Made by a program: the position numbers and the translations under genes. A stretch of DNA of 64,000 nucleotides from Augochlora pura (lineage: Eukaryota; Arthropoda; Insecta; Hymenoptera; Halictidae). The DNA lies in the NCBI RefSeq assembly GCF_028453695.1, contig NC_135778.1, forward strand, positions 9,856,244 to 9,920,243. Reading direction: 5' to 3'. Shown piece by piece: positions 1-11,700 of the stretch. The notes beneath the pieces are model-generated. The model had not been told where the DNA came from, ran no database searches, and saw only the letters and a program-made list of their open reading frames with translations. The number at the start of each line of letters is the position of its first letter. Position 1 is the first letter of the stretch.

Positions 1-654
1 TTGGTTAGCGTTAGGTTTCTTGATGCATCCTGCGACCTCATCGATTGTCCCACGATCGATGGAGATCGGTTCTTCCGCGCGCGACACTTGTTCTCTTTTT
101 CTCTTTCCTTCTATTGTCTCCTCCACGTGATTCCAGTCGCTATAGTCTTCGTTTCTGTCCGGCAACCTCGTCGATCGAGCGAAATATCGACGGTACTTAT
201 GGGGTCCTTTCCATCAGGATGATTGGACCCGGACCAATTCCCCAGGAAAACGGCCATCGACCATCCTCTGGCCGTACGTCGGTTTCGGTTACCTAGATCT
301 CTCTCGGCTGAGAACCTCCATCAGGATTCTCCTGCTCTCTCTCTCTTTGTCGGCGATACCCTTATTATTATTATTTATCATTATCATCTATTATCTTTTT
401 TTTTTAGTAACATCTTTTTTTTTTAGCATATTCATGACTTTTTTTTTTATCTAGATGTACGTACATGTATATAGACATGGATAGATATAGAGATTCGTTA
501 TACTTTCTTCTTATTTAACCAACGATGTGCTTGCCGTTTTATTCGGTGCGTTGACTATCGCGTCATCTGATCACCGGTGACATGATAATCAATACGCTGG
601 TAAAGATACTCGGTTTGACTTGACAGGAAGAAAGAGTGGTCGAGAAGTTCGATA

Positions 655-671
655 GGGGGGGGGGGGGGGGG
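655..671. repeat. Homopolymer of 17 G followed by GTAAGGGGGG
   Basis: A long G run with a second G tract a few bases later. It could fold as a G-quadruplex and could also be a sequencing or assembly length artefact. Confidence 0.9.
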
Positions 672-1516
672 TAAGGGGGGCATGAGAAAGGGGGATTGTC
701 GCTCCGATTTTTCGTCCCTTGGCGGGGAACAGAGAGTAGAAGTAGTTGGTCTAAGCTCCGTGCAAGGTAACCCGATCGCGTCGTCCGAAATCCATTAGTC
801 TCAAGTACAAAAGGAATTTTTCGAATATTCTACATATGCTAGTCATCTTTTTGCCTTTAATTACAAGATAAACAGAAACGACAAAACTCTATCCCTGCGA
901 AGGCTGCATCTATTTTTGGGATGAAACTGAAATTTCAGAAGTAGAATCTGTGTTGCAACAAGGGAGGATTATTAAACGATTATGTTCACTATAGAATAGA
1001 CTCGATTCTCAATGTATAGATCCGTAAGAAGATCATAACATTTATTAGAATTATTCTCTACCGCAAAATGTGGTAACTTTTAATTCTTTGATATTTCTAT
1101 GAAAACAGTAATATTCATTAAACGATTACACTTTAAATGTTACTTTTGTAAAGCAAAACAATCTAGCGAAACTGAGCAGTCACCCTCGCAGGGTTGATGA
1201 TTCTCGAGAATGAACAACGATATTAACCCACTTGCATCATCGGCGTACAGAATTTTACCGGACTGAAAGAACTCCATCGAGGAAAGCTCAATTCTTTGTT
1301 TCACACAGGAGAGAAGAAAAGAGAGAATTTATTGTCGCGACGACTGCAAAGTAGCTTTGAAGCAAGACCGTACAAAACAATTGTTGTCGAGCTTATTAAG
1401 CTTCATTGTCCCGTGCGATGCGAATCGGTTGAAAGAGTCCGCGATCCGTTTACCTTGCACGGAAAGAGAAGAGGGTGGTCGAGACGTGTAAAATAGAAAA
1501 AAAAAAGAACGAAGCA

Positions 1517-1645
1517 ATGGATCCTGCGTATCCTGGCATGGCAGTCGCCGCGTTACCGGCGGAGCAGCTGGCAGAAGGGGTTACCTTTATCGAGAGAAGG
1601 CTGGGCAAGGACACCGCCGGAAACTTCCTCCGGGACCTGAATTAA
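1517..1645 (+). CDS. Candidate small ORF, 42 aa, unknown function
   Basis: ATG at 1517 has a good start context (G at -3, G at +4). The 42 codons end in TAA at 1643-1645. The residues begin MDPAYPGMAVAALPAEQLAE and continue as a charged, helix-prone tail ending in FLRDLN. About two thirds of the third codon positions are G or C, while the flanking DNA is AT-rich, and the amino-acid mix looks like a normal protein and not low complexity. It lies antisense inside the partial Shaker intron. No family is recognised, there is no signal peptide or membrane segment, and no splice partner was identified. It could be a real small protein, a coding exon of an antisense gene, or a chance ORF in a GC-rich patch. 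Confidence 0.22.
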   Translation: MDPAYPGMAVAALPAEQLAEGVTFIERRLGKDTAGNFLRDLN

Positions 1646-1923
1646 GAATCGATAGAGGAACGGGGTTGTAAATCTGCCGGCGACTCGCGGGCTCCTGCAC
1701 CGAGACATTCGAGAGGAAACGAGACCTCTTTGGAGAATGGGAGGCGCCATTAACGGCGGCTCCCGATGCGGTGGTGGGGATTGAACAATGCGAGCCAATG
1801 ATCTCGAGATATCTTCGAAACGAGCTATCTCGCGACGGCCCCCTCCTTATTTTCGCGGCAACCGATTCAGACAATTAGACCGCGAACACCCGTGAAATTT
1901 CCGACCCGCGGGACATCGCAAAG

Positions 1924-2057
1924 AATTCGCGATGTGTTGCAAAGAATTGCAAAGGAGTCGGCGAAGACACGTAAAGAATTGCAAAGAATTCGCGATGTGT
2001 TGCAAAGAATTGCAAAGGAATCGGCGAAGACACGTAAAGAATTGCAAAGAATTCGCG
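1924..2057. repeat. 63-bp tandem duplication plus 8-bp third partial copy
   Basis: Unit 1 is 1924-1986, unit 2 is 1987-2049 and the start of a third unit is 2050-2057. The two full units differ at one base (ggagtcgg versus ggaatcgg). Each unit itself contains repeated GCAAAGAATT words. The length is a multiple of three, so frames stay open through it and produce spurious repetitive peptides on both strands. The near identity indicates a recent duplication. Confidence 0.95.
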
Positions 2058-2360
2058 GCACGAGACTCTAGAGCCAGAGAGAAGTTCGCGGGAACAATGA
2101 TACGGCGAAAAATCCGCGGTGGGTTCCCGATACACATATGTGAATATGTATAATCGTTGGGGTGAGAAATCACAGGGCCGATTAGACGGCTCGTGAATGA
2201 TTCGAATTCTGACCGGTTAGTGGCTCGCTAATCGGTCCGATCGATTGGGTCAGCGTTTGGCGGATTGGTTGTCTCTTTCTATGAGTCGGGCACTCTAACT
2301 CCGATCGTTGCTCGGAGAACAATGTAACACAAGTCTCCAGGGGCGAGGAAGATACAGTAG

Positions 2361-2443
2361 GTATATATACATATATACATAGCGTATATATATATATGTA
2401 TATAATCGTAATATGTATGTATATATATATATATTATATATTG
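2361..2443. repeat. TA/GTATA microsatellite
   Basis: An interrupted run of TATATA, GTATA and CATATA units. It is simple sequence, likely length-variable. Confidence 0.9.
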
Positions 2444-2884
2444 GTATTACTTTAGTTTTCGTTTCTATCAACGGTGGTCGTCGATTACGAGCAGAGTTAT
2501 TTATTATAAACGTCTCGTGAACAGCGTGCTCGCCGAGAACGGACTCGGACTCGTAAATATTTTGCCATGACGAGCTACCGTGATCCTCGGTCAGGTGTTT
2601 TTAATCGAAGACTAGTCCTAAGCTCTCAGGTAGCTCTCGCTTCTCTATCGTCGTCGTCTCGGAGGCTCTCTCTCGACGATTATAGAAACTCGTGGTGGTG
2701 TGTCTCTCGCGAGGCAGGTGAGAAGAGGTGAGAGACGACACCGAGAACTGTCGGGAGATGCTGGTGGTTTGAACAAAGATACTCGCAGTAGGTATGTTTT
2801 TGCAAGAAGAGATAGTAAAACAGAGTGAAGAAAATATATATCGTATAGGCAAAGAAGAAGATGACGCAGTGACGGGAGACTCAC

Positions 2885-3528
2885 CGATGAAGAGGAAAAA
2901 GATGAGCAAGCCGAGCTCCCTCATGGAGGCCTTGAGCGTACGGCCGAGGATCTGAAGGCCTTTACTGTGCCTGGACAGCTTGAATATCCGGAACACCCTG
3001 ACAAGCCTGATGACCCTGAGTATCGCCAGGGACATGGCCTGGTTCGTGCTCTTGTCCTGCGGGCTTACCGGCGCCTTCGGCAGATCGATCATATCCTCCT
3101 CCTCGGCCATTACGGTGCCGAGCGTGATGAAGTAAGGAATGATCGCGATGATGTCGATGAAGTTCATTACGTCACGGAAGAAGTTCAGTTTGTTTGGACA
3201 GGCGAGGAAGCGCACCGATAACTCGAACGTGAACCAGATGATACAAATAGTCTCTATTAGGAAGAACGGGTCCGTGATGTCCGGCACTTCGTCCTCCTCG
3301 ATCTTCGTGCCGTTCGTCGTCGTGTTGAAGACCTTGTAGTGCTTGAACTCGGGCAGGGTCTCCAGGCAGAATATCACGATCGACAGGAGGATCACGACCA
3401 CGGATATTATGGCGACCACCCGGGCGCCCTGCGAGCTCTCCGGGTACTCGAACAACAGCCAGACCTTCCTCTGGAGCTCGTGCGTCGGCAGCGGCTTCTC
3501 CTCCTCCTTGATGAACCCTTCGTCCTCC
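2885..3528 (-). CDS. Sh: Shaker Kv1 potassium channel, exon encoding S1 to start of S5
   Basis: Internal exon of 644 nt coding for 214 complete residues of a voltage-gated K+ channel alpha subunit in the plasma membrane. It starts after an AG acceptor (ccgcag, 3530-3529), completes an Arg codon begun in the T1 exon, and ends with one base of a Gly codon before a GTGAGT donor at 2884. Approximate residues within the exon: S1 37-55, S2 87-105, S3 122-138, S4 168-186, S5 from 201. S4 carries R171, R174, R177, R180, K183 and R186 at every third place, the voltage sensor. F99 and E102 in S2 and D125 in S3 match the charge-transfer centre of Shaker. Two N-glycosylation sequons (N68, N72) sit in the S1-S2 loop as in fly Shaker. 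The sequence is nearly identical to Drosophila Shaker, much closer than to Shab, Shaw or Shal. The open frame continues to 2601, but that part is intron read-through. Pore and S6 exons are not in the window. Confidence 0.97.
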
Positions 3529-6500
3529 CTGCGGCAACAATTTTCATTCTCAAATGCGCAAACACACCCGACCGACAACCGGCGAGCCTACGTTCGTACC
3601 ATACGTCGCGCTCCCTGCCAGGCATTCGCGTCCCAAGAACAACAAACTTCTTTCTTTCAGCCAAACGTTACTTCAACGTTCAAATCAATTAACACGCATG
3701 TTGGTAAGTCTTCAAATACCTCTGGGACTCAAATACCCCGCAGTGCATCGCCCGAGAGAGTCTTTCGTTTTCTCTACCACTAGTGACTAGACCGTGCAGC
3801 TTTATGCACTTTTTTCAACCAAATTCAACCTTCCATGTCTATACGAACAGATCGGTCTCGTGCAAGATTTCTTCACTCGACGTCTATTCGAAGTCGAACT
3901 CTCAACCGGATTACAAATTAATGCCAGTTATAGTTTTAGTAAATAATGTATAAATATGCATTTTACTGAGTACAAGTCAAGTTAGGTTGAATCGTAACAA
4001 ACTTGACGTGTTAATAGAGCATTTCACGCATTTTTAAATAATTACATTAACGTGTATCAAAGACGACTTGTTTAAAATCCCATAATCCGGTTAAAATCCC
4101 AAATCGAACATGTTTTGCGATCCACAGTCAGAAAGACCAAAAAGTCGTGTTGAAAAGAGTCGAAGACAATGAGAACCTCATTGTTTTTCCAAAGGCATAT
4201 CACTCGCATAAAGCTCCACGGTCTGCTAAGTTAGCTGCAACTACTGAAAGAAGGGGACGTGTGTGTGTGAGTGTTCGTCGAAATCGCAGGTCCGACGAGA
4301 ACGTCTCGCAATCACAGCTGCTTCTCTTGCGTCAAAAATTCTTGGGGAAAAGCTGGGGCGATTGTTCTCCGCCTCGAGAACTCGTCGATAATTTCTGGTA
4401 CAAGATAAGCAGCCTTCGTTCCAAAAAAGAGTCTTGCGACCCGCGGCTTCGACGAAACGGAGATCTGAAGAGTTCTAGGGTCAAGCTAACGTTACAAAGA
4501 AATAATGGAGGTAAATTGTTTTTTACCTTCAGCCTCTTCTTTAATGCTTTTTACACCAAGAAAAGAGAAACTAAACAACGATATCGTTCTTTTTTTTTTT
4601 TCTGTGTGACCTCGAGGACCATCCCGACCGTAATTCCGTCCGCCGTCCGACCAAAACGGTCACTTCCACTGGCCGCAGTAGTAGAAGCAACCATCGAGTC
4701 CGGGCGACGCACAAAACGACGAATAGTTTCCCCAGAAATCCTGATTCCTGGGTCGGAAACTGGTGTACTCTTCTTGTGCCATGATGTATTGGGTGGCCAG
4801 AGCGTGGGCGATCAAACTTTGCCGAAATTTTCGCGGTGAACTGAACCGTCTCGCCGGGACTGTTTACATTGCTTGATCATTTCACTTACGAAATTAGATT
4901 TTCATTACCGTTCGAGCTAAGAGGAAATGCTTTAGTATTTGTTTCTTTTATATTTGGATTTTATACATTTTTTTTATACTTTTCATCGCTGTGAGATAGT
5001 TGAGTGCAAAATCGAATCTGACAATCTATAACATTGAGACCTTCGTATGACGTTGGTTACAGTTTGTATTACAATGGCTTTGTGCAAACGTTAATCTTAG
5101 AACGACCGCCTTCTATTTTTCTGGGATATATTATATCTATATAGAGGATCGGTTGCTATTATATTATCACGTCGATTTACGTGGCTATTATTACTTGCAC
5201 CGGAAAATGTTTAGAGGAGGTTCAAATGATATCGAGTGAGAGGTATATTCTGATTATATTAGTTTGTTTCTGAGCGAGTGTGTTAAGGTCACATGGAGAT
5301 TAATTTTATTTTAAGTGGAACGATGTATTTTTTAATATATCAGTGGATACAGTTCGACATTCGTTATGAATGTGTATTAATACTATATATGTTGAAAAAT
5401 TAATAGTTTTGGAGATACTTCGATTTAAGTAACGGTACTACATACAACCAGACGTTTTTGTTACGTCAATCTGTAAATATAGAGATAACATCTTCTCGTT
5501 ACAGTAATGGTAACTTACAATTATTTAAATTCAAATGTCAGCTAAATTATTAACTTTACAATATATGCAGATCCACACACTTTCATAATTGATATCGAGC
5601 TGTAGCTGTTAAAGTATTACAAAATATGAACTTGATACTATTAAAATTGCCTCCAAAACATTTTCCTTTATGAGTAATAATGATCATGTAAATCAAAGTG
5701 GTAACATATGATGACCCATCCTGTATACATTATTAATACTAGTACATATTATGCACATTATTATGATTATTATTATTGCTATTACACGATTATATGTTAT
5801 AGGTTCCATAAATATGTAATCCCAGCGTTTCTGTATCTATTCAAACCGTTTGCAGGACATATTAAAAACTGTATTGGGTTGCAGGCAATCCCAGTAGGCT
5901 GTTCTAGCGTTAATCACAAGATTGACTATCATATATGACAATACTTTAGCGACATCATTTTGAAATAATGTCAGTAACCCTGTTATACGAACAAAAATAG
6001 AAGAAATGAATTGCTGGTAATTGCTTCACAAAGAATTTCAAGTTTAATGCTGACGAGGCTGTTCGTGCGAGGTCTCGAGTCTTATGAAGAATGTTTGTGT
6101 TTCGGAGGGTAGTTTTTTTTCGCCGTGGGGAAGTAATATAGAATAGGCTGGCAAAGTTTGATAGCCCGTGCTTCTGTCATCCGGCGCAAATTCCTCGGTT
6201 GTAACGCGATACGAAATGACGGGACCGGATCGAGGGCGGTGGCGGGGGCGTGGAAACGGGAAGTTTCGAGCTCCCCCCTCGCAGCCGCTACCGTTGTTCC
6301 GTTCCGCGGTAACGAAAGTCACGGAACGAGATCCCCGTCTGCTCCAGGAGCTAGAGATTGAACATCCCTGAACAATGAGCCCATCGGAGCTCGGCTCGAG
6401 GCCTCCATTTTCCAGGGGTCTCCAACCTTCCTCCCTGCCACCACTGTTTAACTATGTTCACGAACTAATCTTGACCGCAACAAAAACATTCTAATTATCT

Positions 6501-8495
6501 GCTCGCTAGGTTTCCTTGGCAAACACTAGGCCCGCTCAAACGAGTCCCGTATTCTCTATCTGTTCTCTATCTAGACTGGCTACCGCGTCCATCTATTTTA
6601 TCGGAAATCATTCGAATTTGTTCACAGCGAATCCGTTACCCTACGCAACGATAATAACATTTAGTAGCGTTTTCCAACAGCTCCCGTCAGATTTTCTCAG
6701 ACGGGAGGGTGTCTCGAATCTATCGAAAGCAGTGATTTATATTTATTAACAAAAAGATTGTGGAGTACTTCGTGTACCTAATAATAACTATCTGTCATTT
6801 GTTCTCCCTCGCGGACAGACCGCGGTCGCTCGTGGAAATTCATTTCAACGGTCAAACTTCACAAAATGAATCGGTCGGCTGTGCTACCTTCTATTGTTTA
6901 CGAAGTGTTCGTCGTAGAAAAAGTATCTCGAACAAAAGTCAAATCGCAATAAATAGTGCAGCAAGAAAACTCTACAACTCGAGAGACAGTAACGATTGTA
7001 GAATGTCTGAGAAATTACTGATTTTTTGATGTCTTTCAGATGTTGCAGATAATATCTGAAAAGCATTGAAATACCAGAAACATGTATATTATCTGCGCAA
7101 ACATAAAACGATGCAAGTTTTATGCGATTTTACATTCGCTACAGGAGTATGCATGTTATCGGCGCTTTCACTTATTTTCCAGACACTCCGCGTGTATCGA
7201 AATCACCTTATTTTTATTCGCAACGCCCTTTTCATACAAACGATCGTAATAATTTAGGGCATCAAAATCGAGTGATTCACCTTTGTATAGTCGTCGCTAG
7301 AATTCCTATTTTGCTACACAAATTACGTTCATCTATCTCATTCGTTTCTTCGCTCGATTCACTACCCCTGGCAGAAAGTATAACAATAGAACGAAATCTT
7401 CACCAAAAGAATCATTGAGTAACAAAATATAGAACATATTTGAACCTCTTAACTTCCCACGCAGACCACTAAAGAACGTGTGCTGTATCTGTGGAATAAA
7501 CATTTTGTTCGAGAAAAATATTAAATAATACATTGAACGCTAGCTCATAAAAATTCCTAAAAGAATTTATTGACATTTCCTCAGTACAGGAACGAACATA
7601 CCAGGCTACTGCACATGAAATATCGAATTCTAATTCTGTATAAATGTTTGTGCGCCTACACTTTGAATGTGCCTAATTAATCAATTCAAATGAACCAGTT
7701 CTGAAGTATTCTAAATTTTCTTTACACATTAAATTTTGTATCAGATATCAGTAATGGCCATTTTATTATTCTTTGAGGGGGTCGGAAGTAATTATTTACA
7801 AAAAGGTTCCTCCTCTGCGATTTCAATGAAATTTGCATATGTTGTACAGCTCGATATTTCTTTCTTTAGAGATATTCGCGAAAACATGTTTATTGTTTCT
7901 ATAAATACGTCATGGTAACCGGTAAGCAATCAATATAATATTAATAACGCAGATCTAACCCATGCGTAAGTCAAATATATACTGCATTTACATCGTTTGC
8001 AAATTGATATTATTTAAAATGCTCTGTACGTCAAAAATAGAGTGCGGATTTTGTGAATTTATAGTAGAATTGACTGATTATGATTTAAGATAATAGAAAT
8101 ATTCAAAGAATTGAGACTTTCTATTTCTTACAATTGAATCAGACTTGTGAGCATAGGTTAGGGCCGGGTGAGGTCCACGGTATATCTCGGAAACTAACGC
8201 AGATGAACAATTTTTATACGAAATCAGGTCGTTCGAAACATCAAGCAGTAGACCATATCTAAATTTCACGAAAATCGAGGAGGAGCATTATGTAAATAAA
8301 TACTGAATCCGACATTCTACGTGTACTAGCCCGATATGTTTGTCACGTCTGCCATTTTTGCCAGGGGCAGCTTTAATTCGCACGGATGTATGAATTATGT
8401 GGAAACGTCCGCGGTCTGAAGTCGCGAGCGGTCTTCGTCCCCTAACTACCTCGACGAGCTTAGGTAAATGCCGTGTCGGTATAATGCGGTCGTAC
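3529..8495 (-). other. Shaker intron between T1 and S1-S5 exons (4967 bp)
   Basis: Bounded by the CAG/GTACGA donor at 8495 and the ccgcag acceptor at 3530-3529. It is mostly AT-rich. A CpG-richer patch at about 6160-6370 has open frames on both strands but no ATG-led protein-like ORF. The open plus-strand frame at 4147-4839 starts at GTG, crosses poly-T and looks accidental. An inverted pair of related sequences lies at about 7740-7900 and 8155-8290. No other genes are seen. Confidence 0.85.
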
Positions 8496-8761
8496 CTGAA
8501 CTTGTTGGTGGCCAGCTCGCCCAGTTCGTAGAACTTGATCTCCTCGGAGAAGACATCGAGAGGAACGTTGACCGGACGACGCAGCCTGCCGCCGCTCTGG
8601 TAGTAGTAAAGTATCGCGTCGAAGGAGGGCCGGTTCCGGTCGAAGAAGTATTCGTTGCGAAGCGGATCGAAGTATCGGAGCCGCCGTGTCGGATCGCCAA
8701 GGAGCGTCTCCGGAAATTGGTTCAGCGTACGCAGCTGCGTCTCAAACCGTAAACCGCTCAC
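8496..8761 (-). CDS. Sh: Shaker Kv1 potassium channel, T1 tetramerisation domain exon
   Basis: Internal exon of 266 nt coding for 88 complete residues plus two bases of an Arg codon. It encodes most of the cytoplasmic T1 (BTB-like) domain that drives subfamily-specific assembly of four subunits. Visible hallmarks are VSGLRFETQL at the start, FFDRNRPSFDAILYYYQSGG in the middle and EEIKFYELG near the end, all close to fly Shaker. The acceptor is gacag before 8761 and starts at a codon boundary. The donor is CAG/GTACGA after 8496, and its phase fits the S1-S5 exon exactly (AG joined to G gives Arg). The zinc-binding Cys/His set of Kv2-Kv4 T1 domains is absent, as expected for Kv1. An open frame runs on to 8288, but this is intronic read-through. 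Confidence 0.97.
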
Positions 8762-11700
8762 CTGTCCGGGATCGAAAGTGATAATCGATTATACGAGCAC
8801 ATCGCGAGGCCCTTACCCCTTATCCCCAATCTCCCTGTCGCCAGAGGATACCCTGCTAATTGGGACACCGGATTAATCTCCCTGCGAACCTCGGCTAATT
8901 CGCTTCGCCCTTTTCTTTATAATACCGGACACCGAGCGCTCTGATCTCGTGAATCTTGATCAGCACTCTGCTTGGCCACTTTACCGACCGTATGCTTTCC
9001 CAGTTCTTTTGACGATATCGGGACGATAGAAGCGACGTGCTTTAGAATTCGGAATTTAGTGATCAGAGTGATGCTGCGTGTTCTTTATGCGATTATCCTT
9101 TGGAGCGGGGATTGGACCATTTATGAAAGAACAAGAGAAATGTTGAAGCTTTCAATGAGAACGCTCGAGTATTAACCTCTTCAGGGATGTATTTTTAGTA
9201 AGGAGCAATCTATTTAATTGTTTCTTTCTTATTTATCATAATCTTAAGAAAACTAAACGTATACGTACGTGGCCAAGGATGTGAAGAAGTTAAACAATAT
9301 TTTATTCCTTACGGCACAATGATGTAACAATACGAATAACTGTAATATTTTCGCAAAAGTTGAATTTTACTAGGCTGTTTAGAATACAAGTTCAAATAAC
9401 ATTTATTACGGTCAATTTGAGCCTTCCAGTTTCAGTTTCATCAATTAAATTACTTTGATTCTGTGAGAATTTTCAGCTTTTAACAAGTTAAGAACAAAAT
9501 TTCCCCAATGAGTGAATTATTATAACAATGTAGTTCCGTTCGATCGACAGTGTTTCGCTAGGAATAAAAACCGTTTTCTACTCGAAAGAGAATCCAATGT
9601 TCTTTGTCCTCGTGTGCTGGAGTATCGCAACTTTCGGGAATCGTTGGAATAAAGCCCTCAGTCGAGTACTCTATCCCTAATCTGATGATCTCGAGACCGA
9701 GTGTCTCTCCAAGGAGGATTCTATTCCGCGCTGCTTGTTCGTATAGGTCATAAATTGGCAAGTATACGTTCAAGATGAACGATTTTCACGAACCATTGTC
9801 CTTTTCTGCCGACCGAATGGAGCGCCGTTCGATGACACCGAAGGAGCGCTCCAGCCAGTCGTTACACCTGCCGGTAATGCCGACCGTCGCGAATAAACCG
9901 GCATGGAAACCTGATTTGTTTTGGCCGAAATGGAACGGCGATGCTCGCGGAAAACTAATAAACGGAACTGGGGTAATTGCGGCCGGCCATTAGGACGATT
10001 AAGAAGAAAAAGAAGAAGCATCGGTTAGAACTGTCGCGGGGATGGGCCAAGGGTTTATCGACGACGCGACGCGTCCACCGGCACCGCCTCCTTCCTCAAT
10101 TCTGATATTGCGTTACTCGGGGAATTAAAGAATCAAGCCGGTGCTCGACGACGACTTGCGACGGCGCTCGACGACCGTTCGCCGCGATGGGGCTAGGTCC
10201 GGTGCTCGGCTGACATTTAATAAACGAGCGACTCGATCCGGGATCGATTCGACCGACCGAGATTCCGATGGCACGCGTCCACCTTTTCACGATGATCCGA
10301 AAAGATACATCCGACCCGAAGCATAATTTCTTGCCAATTTTAATCCATTAATGGGTTACCGAGCAGCAGCGGTGATCGATGTGTCGGCGAGATTAAATTT
10401 AGATGGATACAGTAATTCATTCGATAATCTTTTGTGGAAGATTATACCGCTATCGTCGTCCCGCTTTTCTGATTCAAATGGTAATACTTTAGACGGTCAT
10501 GTTATTAACAACGTGATGTGAATTATACTACCGGTTTTGGCGTTATTTATTCTATCAATAGTTCCACCTATTTTCATCTTCGTTTCGTAATTCTCTCCCG
10601 AAATATCGTAGAATACAAACCTGTTCAACAAACGAGATTTCTAACCCTTTGTCACATTCATTTGCAGGAGTAGTAGAGTAAGATGACAGTGTTTTTGTAA
10701 ATAGACATCTAAATCTAGCGGACTTGGTTGAAACTTTGCCTAGTCGAAGAAAAAATATTGTAAAAAATGAATTATAAGTGTTATCGTTAAAATAAATTTT
10801 TGAATAAAATATTCCATTCGCAACAATGCTCAGTGTTTCGACGACGGAACGCAGAACAGAAGGAGGGTTTAGAAGAACGAATAAACTTTCTCATAAAATG
10901 AACAAGAATAATGAACAAGCTTTTTGCGAAGATAGCTGCATCGCTTGTTTTCGGGTAACGATAATGGATTTTTAGGATACACGTTGCAATGCGCGATGAC
11001 GCTACACATGCATACGCTAAGGCGATTTACAGTAACACAACGAACGGATTCGCGCAATTAGGGATACAGTCGCGCAAAGAAAATCGTGCTGGCTTTCATG
11101 AAATCGCGGTGGAACAGCAATCACGTTAGGAGCTCGCGGTTATTGTTCCATGAGTATTACGAGTACGGCAGACTAGAGGGGAGCCTAATCGCTGTCGCGG
11201 ATGAAATATACAATTCCATTTTCTTGGGGTCGCAGTCCGGACGGTTAAGGTTTCAGGAACAGAGCGGCTCTGTTCGTCGCTAGGGCCGACATCCGTTCAG
11301 AACAGAAATTGAATTGCACTCGCGACGGCGCGGCGCGGACAAACGCGCGCGTAACACGCCGCCCGCGGTCGATATTTAGTCTCGTTATCGAACATCCGCG
11401 GGTGCCCGAGACTTGTTGCGGAAATCGCCCCTCGATCTGTGGTATATTTGCGTATTCGTACCACGAATCATTGAAGAATGATAAACTATGATTACTATCT
11501 CCTCTGATCTACCGCGACACGTGGACCTGCACTGGTTTCGAAATTAGCAAACCTTTGTTACAATATCTTTGGTAACTTAAAACTTGACTAACAATAGAGT
11601 CCCGTGACAATGTTATGAAACAACTAAAATTACTTCTAAACAATTGTATATCGCACATCCCCAATAGCCAATTTATACAAAGTTTAAAGAAATTTACTTA

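Larger units (their letters stand above)
1..2884 (-). other. Shaker intron downstream of the S1-S5 exon (partial)
   Basis: Non-coding with respect to Shaker: it lies after the GTGAGT donor at 2884, and no frame shows the pore signature TVGYGD or an S6 helix, so the next exon lies outside the window. It holds a run of 17 G at 655-671, a small plus-strand ORF at 1517-1645, a 63-bp duplication at 1924-2057 and TA-rich microsatellite sequence at 2361-2443. The first 350 bases are CpG-containing and partly open on plus, without recognisable protein. Confidence 0.85.

Noticed and set aside
2601..2884. Continuation of the Shaker open frame past the S5 start
   Set aside because: It follows a GTGAGT donor and the residues lose all similarity to S5/pore; the next exon should continue S5 (known fly sequence). 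This is intron read-through.
4147..4839. 230-codon plus-strand open frame
   Set aside because: It starts at GTG, includes a poly-T derived run of Phe, shows no family features and lies in an AT-rich intron.
8288..8495. Continuation of the T1-exon open frame
   Set aside because: It lies beyond the CAG/GTACGA donor. Protein similarity stops exactly there and resumes at 3528.
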